64,000 nt of DNA from Lytechinus pictus (lineage: Eukaryota > Echinodermata > Echinoidea > Temnopleuroida > Toxopneustidae): assembly GCF_037042905.1 (NCBI RefSeq), contig NC_087257.1, forward strand, positions 11,940,001 to 12,004,000, written 5' to 3'. This document shows, one piece after another, positions 36,646-48,170 of the stretch. Within the stretch, counting starts at the first letter, position 1; each line of letters starts with the position of its first letter. A program made the translations under genes and the position numbers. Under the pieces are notes generated by a model, which was given only the letters and a program-made list of their open reading frames with translations, made no database searches and was not told the DNA's origin.

Positions 36646-37959
36646 GAGTGAGGTGTGGGAGGTGAGGCGGTAGTAAAGGTAAGGCCGACGTCCGTGATCC
36701 GGCGTCCATGACATCACAATTAAAATATCGCTGTTCTTGTTTCGGGGGTCAATTCAGGGAATACTTGACAAGGATACCGTTGTGTTTCCAATACTTGTTA
36801 AGGACAGGGTTTCACACGCCAAAACTAAGGGGTGCATTTTCAGAATATGGAAAATACTTGTTTAGGGTGCTTTTCGAAACTCCATGGTCGTGCCTTGTCC
36901 TGGTGCCTGGTATCCACTCGAATGGACAAGAAACTATAAAAGATATTATATAAATATAAAAAGGTCATTCCTGCTCTAGCCTGGACTTCTTCCTTACGAC
37001 GCTGAGTGAACACCCGTTACATTATAAAAACTGGAATTACGGGAACCTACATAGAAAAATAAAATAACAATAATGATAATAATAATAATAAAACAGGATT
37101 TGTGAATCGCACGTACCCACTTTATTGGGTGCTCAAGGCGCTCCTATATCATGTATATAACCTCGGCTAATCCCGGAAATTTACCGTGCCAAAATTTTGA
37201 AGATTCTCAAATTTTGGCACTTCCAACATTGTTCCGCACTTAACGACATGGAACGACGTGGCACGATTCGATGCGCAAACTAGTCGCAAACTATTCGGGA
37301 CCCATATTAGTGCAATTGTCATAGCAGCATTAGCTATTCTTACCGAATCTCGTGCTCACAGCTATCTGAGGAATTACTTTCTGCCGGTATCAATTTACCT
37401 CACTTGTAAATTACCCCCACTAATTGATATAAAAGGAAGCTTGTCCGTTATTCAATTTAAAGTATTGAAGAAGTATTTTACTTGAGTATATAAGCAAAGT
37501 GCTTATACTCGTAATCAGATCGTTTTTAGTATTTTTCTTTATGACTCCGTCAAACCAAATATTAACAAACTAGTTCTTGTGACGTTATAAAATCGAAGCC
37601 AAATAATGGGCAGTGTATGTTGAGCGCAGTATGTACATTTTTATACTCCACCCAAACCAGACTTAAGCCAAGCCTACGGGGCGTTTCATAAAAGTTGTCA
37701 GCACCAACTAAATTTACAATTCCAGTGAAATCCTTGGTTTTGATTGGCTGAGAAGCACTGACATCTGACTGATTCTATGGTGACTGTCGGGGAAAGACAA
37801 CTTGTCAGTGCTGACAACTTTCATGAAACGGTTCCGAGGTAGAGGTCCGCCTGAGATATAAGAAAAATACTTATTAGCAAATTAATTGAGTAGAAAAGAT
37901 CGTTAAGCATGTAAAGTGTTGTATTTAAGCAAGATCCCAAGTACTTGTATATTACCCCA
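36646..37959. other. Intron with repeat fragments
   Basis: 37075-37145 has triplet repeats and a 'gcgc/gcacgta.cca..tgggtgctcaaggcgct' fragment like 11165. 37680-37835 is a fold-back: 'tttcataaaagttgtcagcacc' against 'gtgctgacaactttcatgaaac' (shared in their cores). No exon or RNA gene recognised. Confidence 0.4.
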
Positions 37960-40290
37960 CGAAATGTAAATTGTATGAATTGTTTCCATTAACTATTACT
38001 GGAGATCTTAATATACATTTACATTTCTCTTTATCCCTGCACACTCAGAAGTTAAACCATTTCATAGATGGCCATTGGTTTTCTCAGCTGGTGACTGCAC
38101 CTACACATGATCATGGTCATATTCTCGACACTATTCTGGTTCGGAATTCTGACTGGCTGTTGGTTTCCCACCCACGAGTCTTCACTGGAATTTCCGACCA
38201 CTCCGCTGTTACGCTTCGACTTGCCCAAACGGAAAGATGTAGCTTCTTATTCTGGCAATATCAAGAGCATTGATAGAACCACATTTACCAACGATATCTG
38301 AAGTAGCAACCTTGTGGCTTCATGTACAGAGGGCGTTGATGATGCTACAACTCAGAACTCTGCATATTACTTGACACTCGAAAAATCACATCACATCACG
38401 AGAGTCACTGACATAACTCTGAAATCTCTGATGCAGAGAAGATGCGGCGGAGACCTGATAGAAGATGGCGCAACATCGGCAAGCTCCAAGCAGAACGTCA
38501 GTCATGCTGTGCTCAACGAGACCGTGTGAATTACCTTGTTTCACAAGCCAAGCGCTCATATCACATCAGACTCATCGAAAACTGTGGGAATAATCATAAG
38601 AAACTGTTCAACGTCGCCAATCGACTTCTGAACCGAAAGCGGTCTGCTCCTCTACTGACTTACACAGATTGTAGTTCGATGGCTGAAACATTATCAATTT
38701 TTTTTTTTTACTCAAATTAAATAAAATCCGAAATAGTCTAAATCACAACATGTCATTTGAATCAGAGCCAGTTACCGCTTCCTACCTCAGGACCTTTCAA
38801 TAAACCAGCGCGGACGAAATTATTTTCCTTATTCATAAAATACCTCAAAAATCTTAAAAATTAGATCCCGTTCCTACAATTCTTGCTTAGGATTGTGGTT
38901 CCACAATTGCCCCAATTATTTGTCAAATTGTCAGTATAAATCAAGCTACTGTGCCTTCTATTTTAAGTCTGCTCTCTGATTCGTCGTCTGTTGAAAACAA
39001 AACCTCTTTGGATCGGGAATCCCTGAAGAATTATCCAGTTTACAATCTTACCTTTCTGTTCAAGATCCTTGAGAGAGTTGTGTTCACTGGACTGCACAAA
39101 TATTTGTTAGAACACACTTTACTTTCCCTTATCTGTCGGCTTACCGACTTCATCATGATGCTGAGACTACTCATAAAGGTTTCTAGTTTTATGTTGCAGA
39201 AAATGTACTCTTGACCCGCCACAGCAATTGCCCTCTTAAATTTGTCTTCGGCCTTCGATACAGTTGATCACAAGATACTTTTAAATACTCTTGCAAGCTT
39301 AGGTATCCAGGACCGGGCTCTTGACAGCTTTATATCTTACCGATCATACCATTCACAGTCTGTCGTTCTTGACGGTTTCACATCCTCCTCAGGGTAATTA
39401 GGTTTTGAATACCGCAGGGCTCTGTAGGCGGACCGATGCCCACTCGGTCTTCGCTATATCTCTCAAAATCACCCTGTTCATTACCATATATATGCTGACG
39501 ATATACAGGTTTTTGTCTCTTTCCACCAGACCAAATTCAAGCTTCCCAAACTTTGCCCATTTTGGACAATTACATTAGTTTCATTCGAAAATCGTTCTGC
39601 AACATAGAAACTTGTACACTCACTCATCTCCTCACGTCTTGATTTTGGTAATAGCCTTCTTCATGATATACCTACATGTAAGTCTAAGTCACTAAAATAA
39701 CCCGACTTCAAAAACTTCAGAACTCAGCAGCTCGCATTGATTCTCTGTTAAATAAACGGCAGCTCGCATTGTTTCTCTGTCAAATAAACACGATCACATC
39801 ACTCCTATTCGTCAAGACCTCCACTGCCTGGTTGCCCATAAAGGATCGCATAGTTTTCGAAATCCTACTTCTGGTTTATCATCAATGGATCCGCATCCGA
39901 TTACAACAAGTCTCTAATACACTATAAACCTGTACGCACACTGCGATCATCCAAATCAAAGTTTATTCCACTATCTAAAAAATCCTGGGGCGATCGAGCC
40001 TTTGCTCATACCGGACCAGCCCTGTGGAATTCACTACCACAGGAGCTGAAGAACTCAAACTCTGCAACATCCTTTAAGGGCAAGCTAACATTACATTTGT
40101 TCATCATAGCAGGTTCTAGGTTTGGAGACCGACATTTTCCCTTATTTGTAATGTACCTTTTCCTGTACTTCTCTAAGTTCTCTTTACTTTTATGTTTTGC
40201 TCTCTTCTTAGTGCGTTGAGCATTTAATAAAATGAAAAAGCAGCTATATAAATCCTATGTATTATTATCATTATCATTATTATTACTTAA
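37960..40290 (+). pseudogene. Decayed L2/CR1-like non-LTR retrotransposon
   Basis: Plus-strand translation in shifting frames gives an endonuclease end (GDLNIH at about 38000, then PTHDHGHILDTIL and ISDHSAVTLRL), reverse-transcriptase pieces (LERVVFTGLHKYL, a 'SSAFDTVDHKIL' block near 39245 and a remnant GVPQGSV/ADDIQVF region near 39410-39510) and a C-terminal 'ALWNSLPQELKNS' block near 40020. The 3' end, 'agctatataaatcctatg' followed by (ATT)n, is of the L2 type. Frameshifts and stops break it throughout, so it is dead. It is antisense to the host gene in an intron. Confidence 0.82.
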
Positions 40291-40458
40291 AATACTAGTA
40301 CTTAAAATTTTGGGTTAAGTAACGAATTGAATCCTGGCAATTGTCTTTTGTTTATCTCGCCATATGGTGGGGGGGAGGGGGGGTGTTTACACTCAGTGCT
40401 GCGTGCTTCCAGTCAATCACAATCAATTGTTAAAAGGATACTCCGGGCTGAAGATATA

Positions 40459-40461
<3 letters not shown>

Positions 40462-40521
<60 letters not shown>
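40462..40521. repeat. (TA)n microsatellite
   Basis: About 30 uninterrupted TA units at the left border of the tRNA-like repeat region. Similar shorter or equal tracts border it at 40869-40893 and 42773-42834. Confidence 0.95.
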
Positions 40522-40523
<2 letters not shown>

Positions 40524-40524
40524 G

Positions 40525-40866
40525 TGTGAAATTATACATGTACAACAGCTTTGGCAAATATTTTATTTAAATATTATGTGAAAGAAATGGATGAAGAGAA
40601 CAATGGTAGGCGTAGCTTAAATCAAGGTTCCCCAGAGCTATCTACCCTTTGGAAAAATTGGTGATGTCGAAAAAATGTTTCTGCTTTGAACGCCGGTGCC
40701 TTAACCACTAGACCACAGAGACGGGTTAGTGGCTAGGACGACCCCGATCCGGTTGACCGTCAGATAGACAGATTTTCGACACTATGCCAATTATAATTTC
40801 CTTTGTCGGGTGTAGGTGGTTTTGAACAATGACAAGCCGCCATGCCTCAGCTGGATCAAAGCTATT
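40525..40866 (-). repeat. Inverted, damaged copy of the 408-bp tRNA unit
   Basis: Read in reverse, this stretch follows the 408-bp unit of the array to its right ('gacaaaggaaatt', 'cggtcaa', 'actaacccgtctctgtgg', 'ccaaagggtagatagctct', 'tgttgtacatgtata'). The tRNA part (40676-40722) keeps the acceptor 5' strand, D arm and anticodon loop, but about 25 bases covering the variable loop and T arm are deleted. It stands head to head with the array. Confidence 0.85.
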
Positions 40867-40868
40867 GC

Positions 40869-40893
40869 TATATATATATATATATATATATAT
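40869..40893. repeat. (TA)n microsatellite between inverted copy and array
   Basis: Short TA run at the junction between the inverted unit and a 40-base reversed fragment (40894-40932) that leads into the array. Confidence 0.9.
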
Positions 40894-40970
40894 CTGTAAA
40901 GTTATACATGTACAACAGCTTTTGGCAACTCTTCGGTCAATCGGATCGGGGTCGCCCTAGCCACTAACCC

Positions 40971-41042
40971 GTCTCTGTGGTCTAGTGGTTAAGGCACCGG
41001 CGTTCAAAGCTGGGGGCCCGGGTTCGATTCCTGGCAGAGGCA
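40971..41042 (+). tRNA. tRNA-Glu-like gene, anticodon UCA, copy 1
   Basis: A 72-base cloverleaf folds fully: acceptor GTCTCTG/CAGAGGC with one G-T pair, D stem GTCT/AGGC, anticodon stem CCGGC/GCTGG, and T stem CCGGG/CCTGG around TTCGATT. A and B boxes are intact (tggtctagtggtt, ggttcgattcc). The anticodon loop GTTCAAA places UCA at positions 34-36 after T33. The body resembles eukaryotic tRNA-Glu. Six T residues follow at once (41043-41048), a Pol III terminator. UCA would read UGA stop codons; it is too short to be tRNA-Sec. It could also be a tRNA pseudogene or SINE head. Confidence 0.75.
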
Positions 41043-41378
41043 TTTTTTCGGCATCACCAATTTTTCCAAAGGGTAGATAGCTCTGGGGAACCTTGATTTA
41101 AGCTACGCCTACCTTTGTTCTCTTCATCCATTTCTTTACAATATTTAAATAAAAAAGAGTTGCCAAAAGCTGTTGTACATGTATAACTTTACAGATTTGT
41201 ATTTATTCTCCCATACGTGTACTGTATCGAAGCAATAGCTTTGATCCAGCTGAGGCATGGCGGCTTGTCATTGTTCAAAACCCACCTTCACCCGACAAAG
41301 GAAATTATCATTGGTATGGTGTCGAAAATCTGTCTATCTGACGGTCAATCGGATCGGGGTCGCCCTAGCCACTAACCC

Positions 41379-41450
41379 GTCTCTGTGGTCTAGTGGTTAA
41401 GGCACCGGCGTTCAAAGCTGGGGGCCCGGGTTCGATTCCTGGCAGAGGCA
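41379..41450 (+). tRNA. tRNA-Glu-like gene, anticodon UCA, copy 2
   Basis: Same 72 bases as copy 1, with complete stems, A and B boxes, and a T6 terminator directly after. Spacing from copy 1 is 408. Confidence 0.75.
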
Positions 41451-41786
41451 TTTTTTCGGCATCACCAATTTTTCCAAAGGGTAGATAGCTCTGGGGAACC
41501 TTGATTTAAGCTACGCCTACCTTTGTTCTCTTCATCCATTTCTTTACAATATTTAAATAAAAAAGAGTTGCCAAAAGCTGTTGTACATGTATAACTTTAC
41601 AGATTTGTATTTATTCTCCCATACGTGTACTGTATCGAAGCAATAGCTTTGATCCAGCTGAGGCATGGCGGCTTGTCATTGTTCAAAACCCACCTTCACC
41701 CGACAAAGGAAATTATCATTGGTATGGTGTCGAAAATCTGTCTATCTGACGGTCAATCGGATCGGGGTCGCCCTAGCCACTAACCC

Positions 41787-41858
41787 GTCTCTGTGGTCTA
41801 GTGGTTAAGGCACCGGCGTTCAAAGCTGGGGGCCCGGGTTCGATTCCTGGCAGAGGCA
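41787..41858 (+). tRNA. tRNA-Glu-like gene, anticodon UCA, copy 3
   Basis: Same 72 bases as copy 1, followed by T6. Its downstream spacer carries the one noticed variant, near 41958. Confidence 0.75.
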
Positions 41859-42194
41859 TTTTTTCGGCATCACCAATTTTTCCAAAGGGTAGATAGCTCT
41901 GGGGAACCTTGATTTAAGCTACGCCTACCTTTGTTCTCTTCATCCATTTCTTTACAATATTCAAATAAAAAAGAGTTGCCAAAAGCTGTTGTACATGTAT
42001 AACTTTACAGATTTGTATTTATTCTCCCATACGTGTACTGTATCGAAGCAATAGCTTTGATCCAGCTGAGGCATGGCGGCTTGTCATTGTTCAAAACCCA
42101 CCTTCACCCGACAAAGGAAATTATCATTGGTATGGTGTCGAAAATCTGTCTATCTGACGGTCAATCGGATCGGGGTCGCCCTAGCCACTAACCC

Positions 42195-42266
42195 GTCTCT
42201 GTGGTCTAGTGGTTAAGGCACCGGCGTTCAAAGCTGGGGGCCCGGGTTCGATTCCTGGCAGAGGCA
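42195..42266 (+). tRNA. tRNA-Glu-like gene, anticodon UCA, copy 4
   Basis: Same 72 bases as copy 1, followed by T6; 408 bases after copy 3. Confidence 0.75.
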
Positions 42267-42602
42267 TTTTTTCGGCATCACCAATTTTTCCAAAGGGTAG
42301 ATAGCTCTGGGGAACCTTGATTTAAGCTACGCCTACCTTTGTTCTCTTCATCCATTTCTTTACAATATTTAAATAAAAAAGAGTTGCCAAAAGCTGTTGT
42401 ACATGTATAACTTTACAGATTTGTATTTATTCTCCCATACGTGTACTGTATCGAAGCAATAGCTTTGATCCAGCTGAGGCATGGCGGCTTGTCATTGTTC
42501 AAAACCCACCTTCACCCGACAAAGGAAATTATCATTGGTATGGTGTCGAAAATCTGTCTATCTGACGGTCAATCGGATCGGGGTCGCCCTAGCCACTAAC
42601 CC

Positions 42603-42674
42603 GTCTCTGTGGTCTAGTGGTTAAGGCACCGGCGTTCAAAGCTGGGGGCCCGGGTTCGATTCCTGGCAGAGGCA
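42603..42674 (+). tRNA. tRNA-Glu-like gene, anticodon UCA, copy 5
   Basis: Same 72 bases as copy 1, followed by T6. Its spacer is cut short after 'tctttacaat' by the TA microsatellite at 42773. Confidence 0.75.
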
Positions 42675-42769
42675 TTTTTTCGGCATCACCAATTTTTCCA
42701 AAGGGTAGATAGCTCTGGGGAACCTTGATTTAAGCTACGCCTACCTTTGTTCTCTTCATCCATTTCTTT

Positions 42770-42772
<3 letters not shown>

Positions 42773-42829
<57 letters not shown>

Positions 42830-42834
42830 TATAC
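42773..42834. repeat. (TA)n microsatellite
   Basis: About 30 TA units with one C interruption near 42823, ending the tRNA-like array. Confidence 0.95.
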
Positions 42835-44911
42835 ATAAATAGAGTAAATTTCACAGAGCAAAATGCTAAAACTTTCATCATAATTGGACATATGTGCATT
42901 TTGCTTATTTGATGCGGTGTCTTTTCCTGATCAATTTTTATGCATTCACAATTTTGGACCGACTTTAATGAATGATGAATGAGGTGGTATGATGCTCGAT
43001 GGAATTCCCTGCTCCATTAAGGCTGTTACCCTTGGCAAGCAGAAACACCCCAATTGTATAACCTACCCCTATTATTACAGTATATTGTTATATCATTTTT
43101 TCTTAAGTTATACTCATTGTAAATATGCTACTTTTGTGATATACCACTATGTCAAGGGTCCCAAACCTATCATTTTGAGTTCTATGATGTTATGCTTTGT
43201 ACCACTGTTTGTGATTTGGTTTGAATAAAATACTATACTACTACTACTACTACACCACTATAACAAATAACGATGTTATTACAATTTGAAATTTAGAAAT
43301 ATTTTGTGAAAACAGTTATATGCACGTCATCATGAATATTCACTAGGTGGGCTGATGATGTCACATCCCTACTTTCCTTTTTCTTATGTTATTACATGAA
43401 ATCATAAATTGTTTCCTTTTTTCAATCATGCGTAAATGATGTGTCTCCATTATAATGAAACAAGTTGCAGCAATAAATAACTAATGCTTCACTCAATCAA
43501 TTTTGAATAAAGAGCAATTCCAAGCAAAAGTGGACATTTTCCAAAAATTAGTATTGGCTCTATTTCAAATCTGGATCAAATTTTTCTATCAAAACTCTTA
43601 TGGAATTTCATAAATACAAAAGGGGACATAATTAGCAACTTTTTTTTTCTTATGCATCTCCTTATAGGAGAATCCAAACCATACAAGAAATTATATACAT
43701 GGTACTACATATATTGTTTTTTTACTTAATTTCAATTTAACAGAAAACTATTGCTTGTTTTGTTAAATTTTCTTTTGGATAATCTGAAGGTCATCATTTT
43801 ACATCATATCAAACAAAAATTTTAAAACATAAGTTCATTTTACGTTGCCCGTGAGTGGATATTTATGATGTCACTCTGTAACCGTCACTCCGTAACCAGG
43901 TATGGGTTTACGTCTTAAGTTGTAATTAATGAAATAATACACCCATTTTTTAATGTAATGCAGCATATTAAAGCTAGAACAACATAGAATCCAATCAATA
44001 AATCAAAATTATGATATCAATTCAAAATTCACAGATTTTGAGCATTATGTTTTATCCTCAAATATGCATGTCCATTTTGCGTCACTCCATAACCAAGTTT
44101 ATGAATATTCTTATCTCATTAATTCAGTGGATCAAAATAACAAATGATATCATTTTGAAAAGTGGGTTTCAGCAACTACTGTCAGGTACCATTTCTTTGC
44201 AAATAACTATTCAAATATGGCCAATATCTTTGCTTGAATGCAAAAAAGTTGTTTCTGAATGTCACTCCGTAACCGTGGAACTGCCCTAAACCTAATTTCA
44301 TATAATAAAATACAAAATAATAAGTGGGAATATTTCATTTCATTTCACTTATTTTTCCATTTCCAACAATCATTTACAATAAGCTTTGTTACATACATCT
44401 TGATATGATAATACTCAATAAAACAAAGAAACTTATTATGTATAATAATCAAGATAACAGGTCGGAAACGGAGGAAGCTGCTAAAAAGCGAAGCTTGTAG
44501 AATATGAGATCATCTATTTGCTCATTGAATATTCATGAAGACCTAGAACTGTACAGGAAAAATGCAATTTTTTTCAAATTAAAAAACTTTATTTGTTACC
44601 CGATTTGGATAAAAATTTTCAGCATTTTGCTCTGTGACTTTGACTCTATTTATGGAGATATGAATATCTTCAGCTTGGATATAGGCAGATAGGTATAACG
44701 TTTCCACATCAGTTCATTTTTAATAATTGGGCGACCGGGTTAATAAATCGCTTTACTATAATTAGTCGTGCAATGTTCTAAATAGTTGACAACATACAGT
44801 AAAGGAGCTTTTTAAAACACTTAGGTCGACCCTACGTTTCCGTAAGCACCACCGTGAACGCAGAACTATAGTTGATACCTCGACAACAATCATTGAGAAA
44901 AGATGATGTAC
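42835..44911. other. Intron with diverged interspersed repeats
   Basis: 43320-43520 and 44500-44660 carry 'gaatattcatgaagac'/'tgatgtcacatccc' repeats related to those at 10500 and 49100. The phrase 'gtcactccgtaacc' recurs at about 43873, 44078 (as 'gtcactccataacc') and 44260, so 43850-44285 is a diverged tandem. (CTA)n is seen at 43236-43250. No exon was found between 35522 and 44911. Confidence 0.4.
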
Positions 44912-47534
44912 CTACCAGTAGTTGAAGGTGGGGTAGTAGCGGGTTGGGTGGTAGGGGGTCTAGTAGTAGGTGGCTGTGTTGTAGATGGCAGAGAGGGAGT
45001 CGTTGGAGGTTGGGTAGTAGGGGGTCCAGTAGTAGGTGGCGGAGTAGTAGCTGGCAGAGAGGGAGTCGTTGGAGGTTGGGTAGTAGGGGGTCCAGTAGTA
45101 GGTGGCAGAAAGGGGGTCGTTGGAGGTTGGGTAGTAGGGGGTCCAGTAGTAGGTGGCTGTGTTGTAGGTGGCAGAGAGGGGGTCGTTGGAGGTTGGGTAG
45201 TATGGGGTCTAGTAGTAGGTGGCTGTGTTGTAGGTGGCAGAGAGGGGGTCGTTGGAGGTTGGGTAGTAGGGGGTCTAGTAGTAGGTGGCTGTGTTGTAGA
45301 TGGCAGAGAGGGAGTCGTTGGAGGTTGGGTAGTAGGGGGTCCAGTAGTAGGTGGCTGTGTTGTAGGTGGCAGAGAGGGGGTCGTTGGAGGTTGGGTAGTA
45401 GGGGGTCTAGTAGTAGGTGGCTGTGTAGTAGATGGCAGAGAGGGAGTCGTTGGAGGTTGGGTAGTAGGTGGCGGAGTGGTAGCTGGCAGCGAGGGGGTCG
45501 TTGGAGGTTGGGTAGTAGGGGGTCCAGTAGTAGGTGGCGGAGTAGTAGGTGGCAGAGAGGGGGTTGTTGGAGGTTGGGTAGTAGGGGGTCTAGTAGTAGG
45601 TGGCTGTGTTGTATGTGGCAGAGAGGGGGTCGTTGGAGGTTGGGTAGTAGGTGGCTGTGTTGTAGGTGGCAGAGAGGGTGTCGTTGGAGGTTGGGTAGTA
45701 GGGGGTCTAGTAGTAGGTGGCTGTGTTGTAGATGGCAGAGAGGGAGTCGTTGGAGGTTGGGTAGTAGGGGGTCCAGTAGTAAGTGGCTGTGTTGTAGATG
45801 GCAGAGAGGGAGTCGTTGGAGGTTGGGTAGTAGGGGGTCTAGTAGTAGGTGGCTGTGTTGTAGATGGCAGAGAGGGGGTCGTTGGAGGTTGGGTAGTAGG
45901 GGGTCCAGTAGTAGGTGGCGGAGTAGTAGGTGGCAGAGAGGGGGTTGTTGGAGGTTGGGTAGTAGGGGGTCTAGTAGTAGGTGGCTGTGTTGTAGGTGGC
46001 AGAGAGGGGGTCGTTGGAGGTTGGGTAGTAGGTGGCTGTGTTGTAGGTGGCAGAGAGGGGGTCGTTGGAGGTTGGGTAGTAGGGGGTCTAGTAGTAGGTG
46101 GCTGTGTTGTAGATGGCAGAGAGGGAGTCGTTGGAGGTTGGGTAGTAGGTGGCGGAGTAGTAGCTGGCAGCGAGGGGGTCGTTGGAGGTTGGGTAGTAGG
46201 GGGTCCAGTAGTAGGTGGCTGTGTTGTAGGTGGCAGAGAGGGGGTCGTTGGAGGTTGGGTAGTAGGGGGTCTAGTAGTAGGTGGCTGTGTTGTAGATGGC
46301 AGAGAGGGAGTCGTTGGAGGTTGGGTAGTAGGGGGTCCAGTAGTAGGTGGCTGTGTTGTAGATGGCAGAGAGGGAGTCGTTGGAGGTTGGGTAGTAGGTG
46401 GCGGAGTAGTAGCTGGCAGCGAGGGGGTCGTTGGAGGTTGGGTAGTAGGGGGTCTAGTAGTAGGTGGCTGTGTTGTAGGTGGCAGAGAGGGGGTCGTTGG
46501 AGGCTGGGTAGTAGGTGGCTGTGTTGTAGGTGGCAGAGAGGGGGTCGTGGGAGGTTGGGTAGTAGGGGGTCCAGTAGTAGGTGGTGGAGTAGTAGGTGGC
46601 AGAGAGGGGGTCGTAGGAGGTTGGGTAGTAGGTGGCTGTGTTGTAGGTGGCAGAGAGGGGGTCGTGGGAGGTTGGGTAGTAGGTGGCTGTGTTGTAGGTG
46701 GCAGAGAGGGGGTCGTTGGAGGTTGGGTAGTAGGTGGCTGTGTTGTAGGTGGCAGAGAGGGGGTCGTGGGAGGTTGGGTAGTAGGGGGTCCAGTAGTAGG
46801 TGGTGGAGTAGTAGGTGGCAGAGAGGGGGTCGTATGAGGTTTGGTAGTAGGTGGCTGTGTTGTAGGTGGCAGAGAGGGGGTCGTGGGAGGTTGGGTAGTA
46901 GGTGGCTGTGTTGTAGGTGGCAGAGAGGGGGTCGTTGGAGGTTGGGTAGTAGGTGGCTGTGTTGTAGGTGGCAGAGAAGGAGTTGTCAGAGGTTGGGTAG
47001 TAGGGGGTCTAGTAGTAGGTGGCTGTGTTGTAGCTGGCAGAGAGGGGGTCGTTGGAGGTTGGGTAGTAGGGGGTCTAGTAGTTGGTGGCTGTGTTGTAGG
47101 TGGCAGAGAGGGGGTCGTTGGAGGTTGGGTAGTAGGGGGGCTAGTAGTAGGTGGCTGTGTTGTAGCTGGCAGAGAGGGGGTCGTTGGAGGTTGGGTAGTA
47201 GGGGGTCTAGTAGTAGGTGGCTGTGTTGTAGCTGGCAGAGAGGGGGTCGTAGGAGGTTTGGTAGTAGAGGGTCTAGTAGTAGGTGGCTGAGTTGTAGGGG
47301 GACGAGTGGTGGGCGGTTGAGTAGGTTGTGTTGGTGTCGTAATTTCTGGTTTTCCATAGCAGTGACCGGGTGGAACACATGTGCCATTTGAATCAACGAG
47401 GTTCCCTTCGCAGAAACATCCTTCTACTTTTGGTGTAATGCACTTGTCTTCATATGGACAGTATGCACACGTTGTAAGACAACTTGAATGGCAGGCATAG
47501 TACTTTCTGTTATCTTCACAGGGGCAAGGAACAG
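44912..47534 (-). CDS. Exon: TIL domain plus long Pro/Thr mucin repeat
   Basis: The acceptor (...ccgtttacag) puts the exon start at 47534, and its first two bases complete a Pro codon from the exon ending at 50018. The first about 65 residues are a TIL domain (VPCPCEDNRKYYACHSSC, then a TTCAYC and an EGCFC block, ending CVPPGHCYG). The remaining about 800 residues are Pro/Thr repeats with 38 P-S/F-L-P units in blocks of 17 or 22 residues, some spacers carrying R, others G. Such PTS regions are densely O-glycosylated in mucins. The exon end is uncertain: donor GTACAT (exon end 44912) splices in frame to 35521; donor GTAGGT (end 44916) would need an unseen exon. Confidence 0.87.
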
Positions 47535-48170
47535 CTGTAAACGGTAAAAGGAAATGTGACATGTTATTTGATTGATTGTTATTGCTTATCTTTTTATTTT
47601 TATCTTAATTCATTAATTTCTCATCGGGAAATTAAATACATCACAAGTATATAGTACATACTTTAATATATCTTAACAACAGTAATACAATTACAATACT
47701 TTGCTATCTACTCAGGTATTTCAAAGAAGATACAAAGCAATTATTGGTAAAAGAATGATATAAACCTTGATGCACAAATCTTCACAACTGATCATGATGT
47801 GTTTTTAAACCAGTCATTTGTGGAATACGGAGAAAATTGAAATTGTTATAATCATGTGAAGGCCCGTCTCCCCATTTTCATAAATTTTGAAGGAAAATTT
47901 GTCATTGTCATAGATTTTAAGCAAAATATTCTGAAAGAAGGTCATGATTTCATAAGATAACCTAAAATAGCCAGGTCCATATTTGAGAAAAGTAGACCGT
48001 CTTAGGCAAACAGTGTTAATGCTGAATTAAGAAGTGTTTTAGAGTACTGTGAGGGCGCTGAATCCAGGTATGCTGTTTGCCAACCTTGAATTTGATGTTA
48101 AAATCCTCAACAACAAAAACTTGGCAAAAACCAAAATGACCGCCATTCTACACATGTTTTTGCTTTGTTT
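47535..48170. other. Intron, nothing recognised
   Basis: AT-rich intron DNA upstream of the TIL exon; no repeat or exon recognised. Confidence 0.35.

Larger units (their letters stand above)
40906..42772 (+). repeat. Tandem array of five 408-bp units with tRNA-like genes
   Basis: The tRNA-like starts are at 40971, 41379, 41787, 42195 and 42603, exactly 408 apart. Units look identical apart from rare changes (for example 'atattcaaat' at about 41958 instead of 'atatttaaat'). Each unit is a 72-base tRNA-like gene plus about 336 bases of spacer. The array is bounded by TA microsatellites and lies antisense in an intron of the mucin-like gene. Confidence 0.93.

Noticed and set aside
40971..41042. 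Selenocysteine tRNA (anticodon UCA)
   Set aside because: tRNA-Sec is about 90 bases with a long variable arm and extended acceptor stem; this is 72 bases with a 4-base variable loop.
44903..47391. Plus-strand open frames of about 644, 815 and 149 codons over the mucin exon
   Set aside because: They are antisense shadows of the Pro/Thr minisatellite, made only of V/G or R/W/S repeats. The minus strand has the splice sites, TIL domain and phase.
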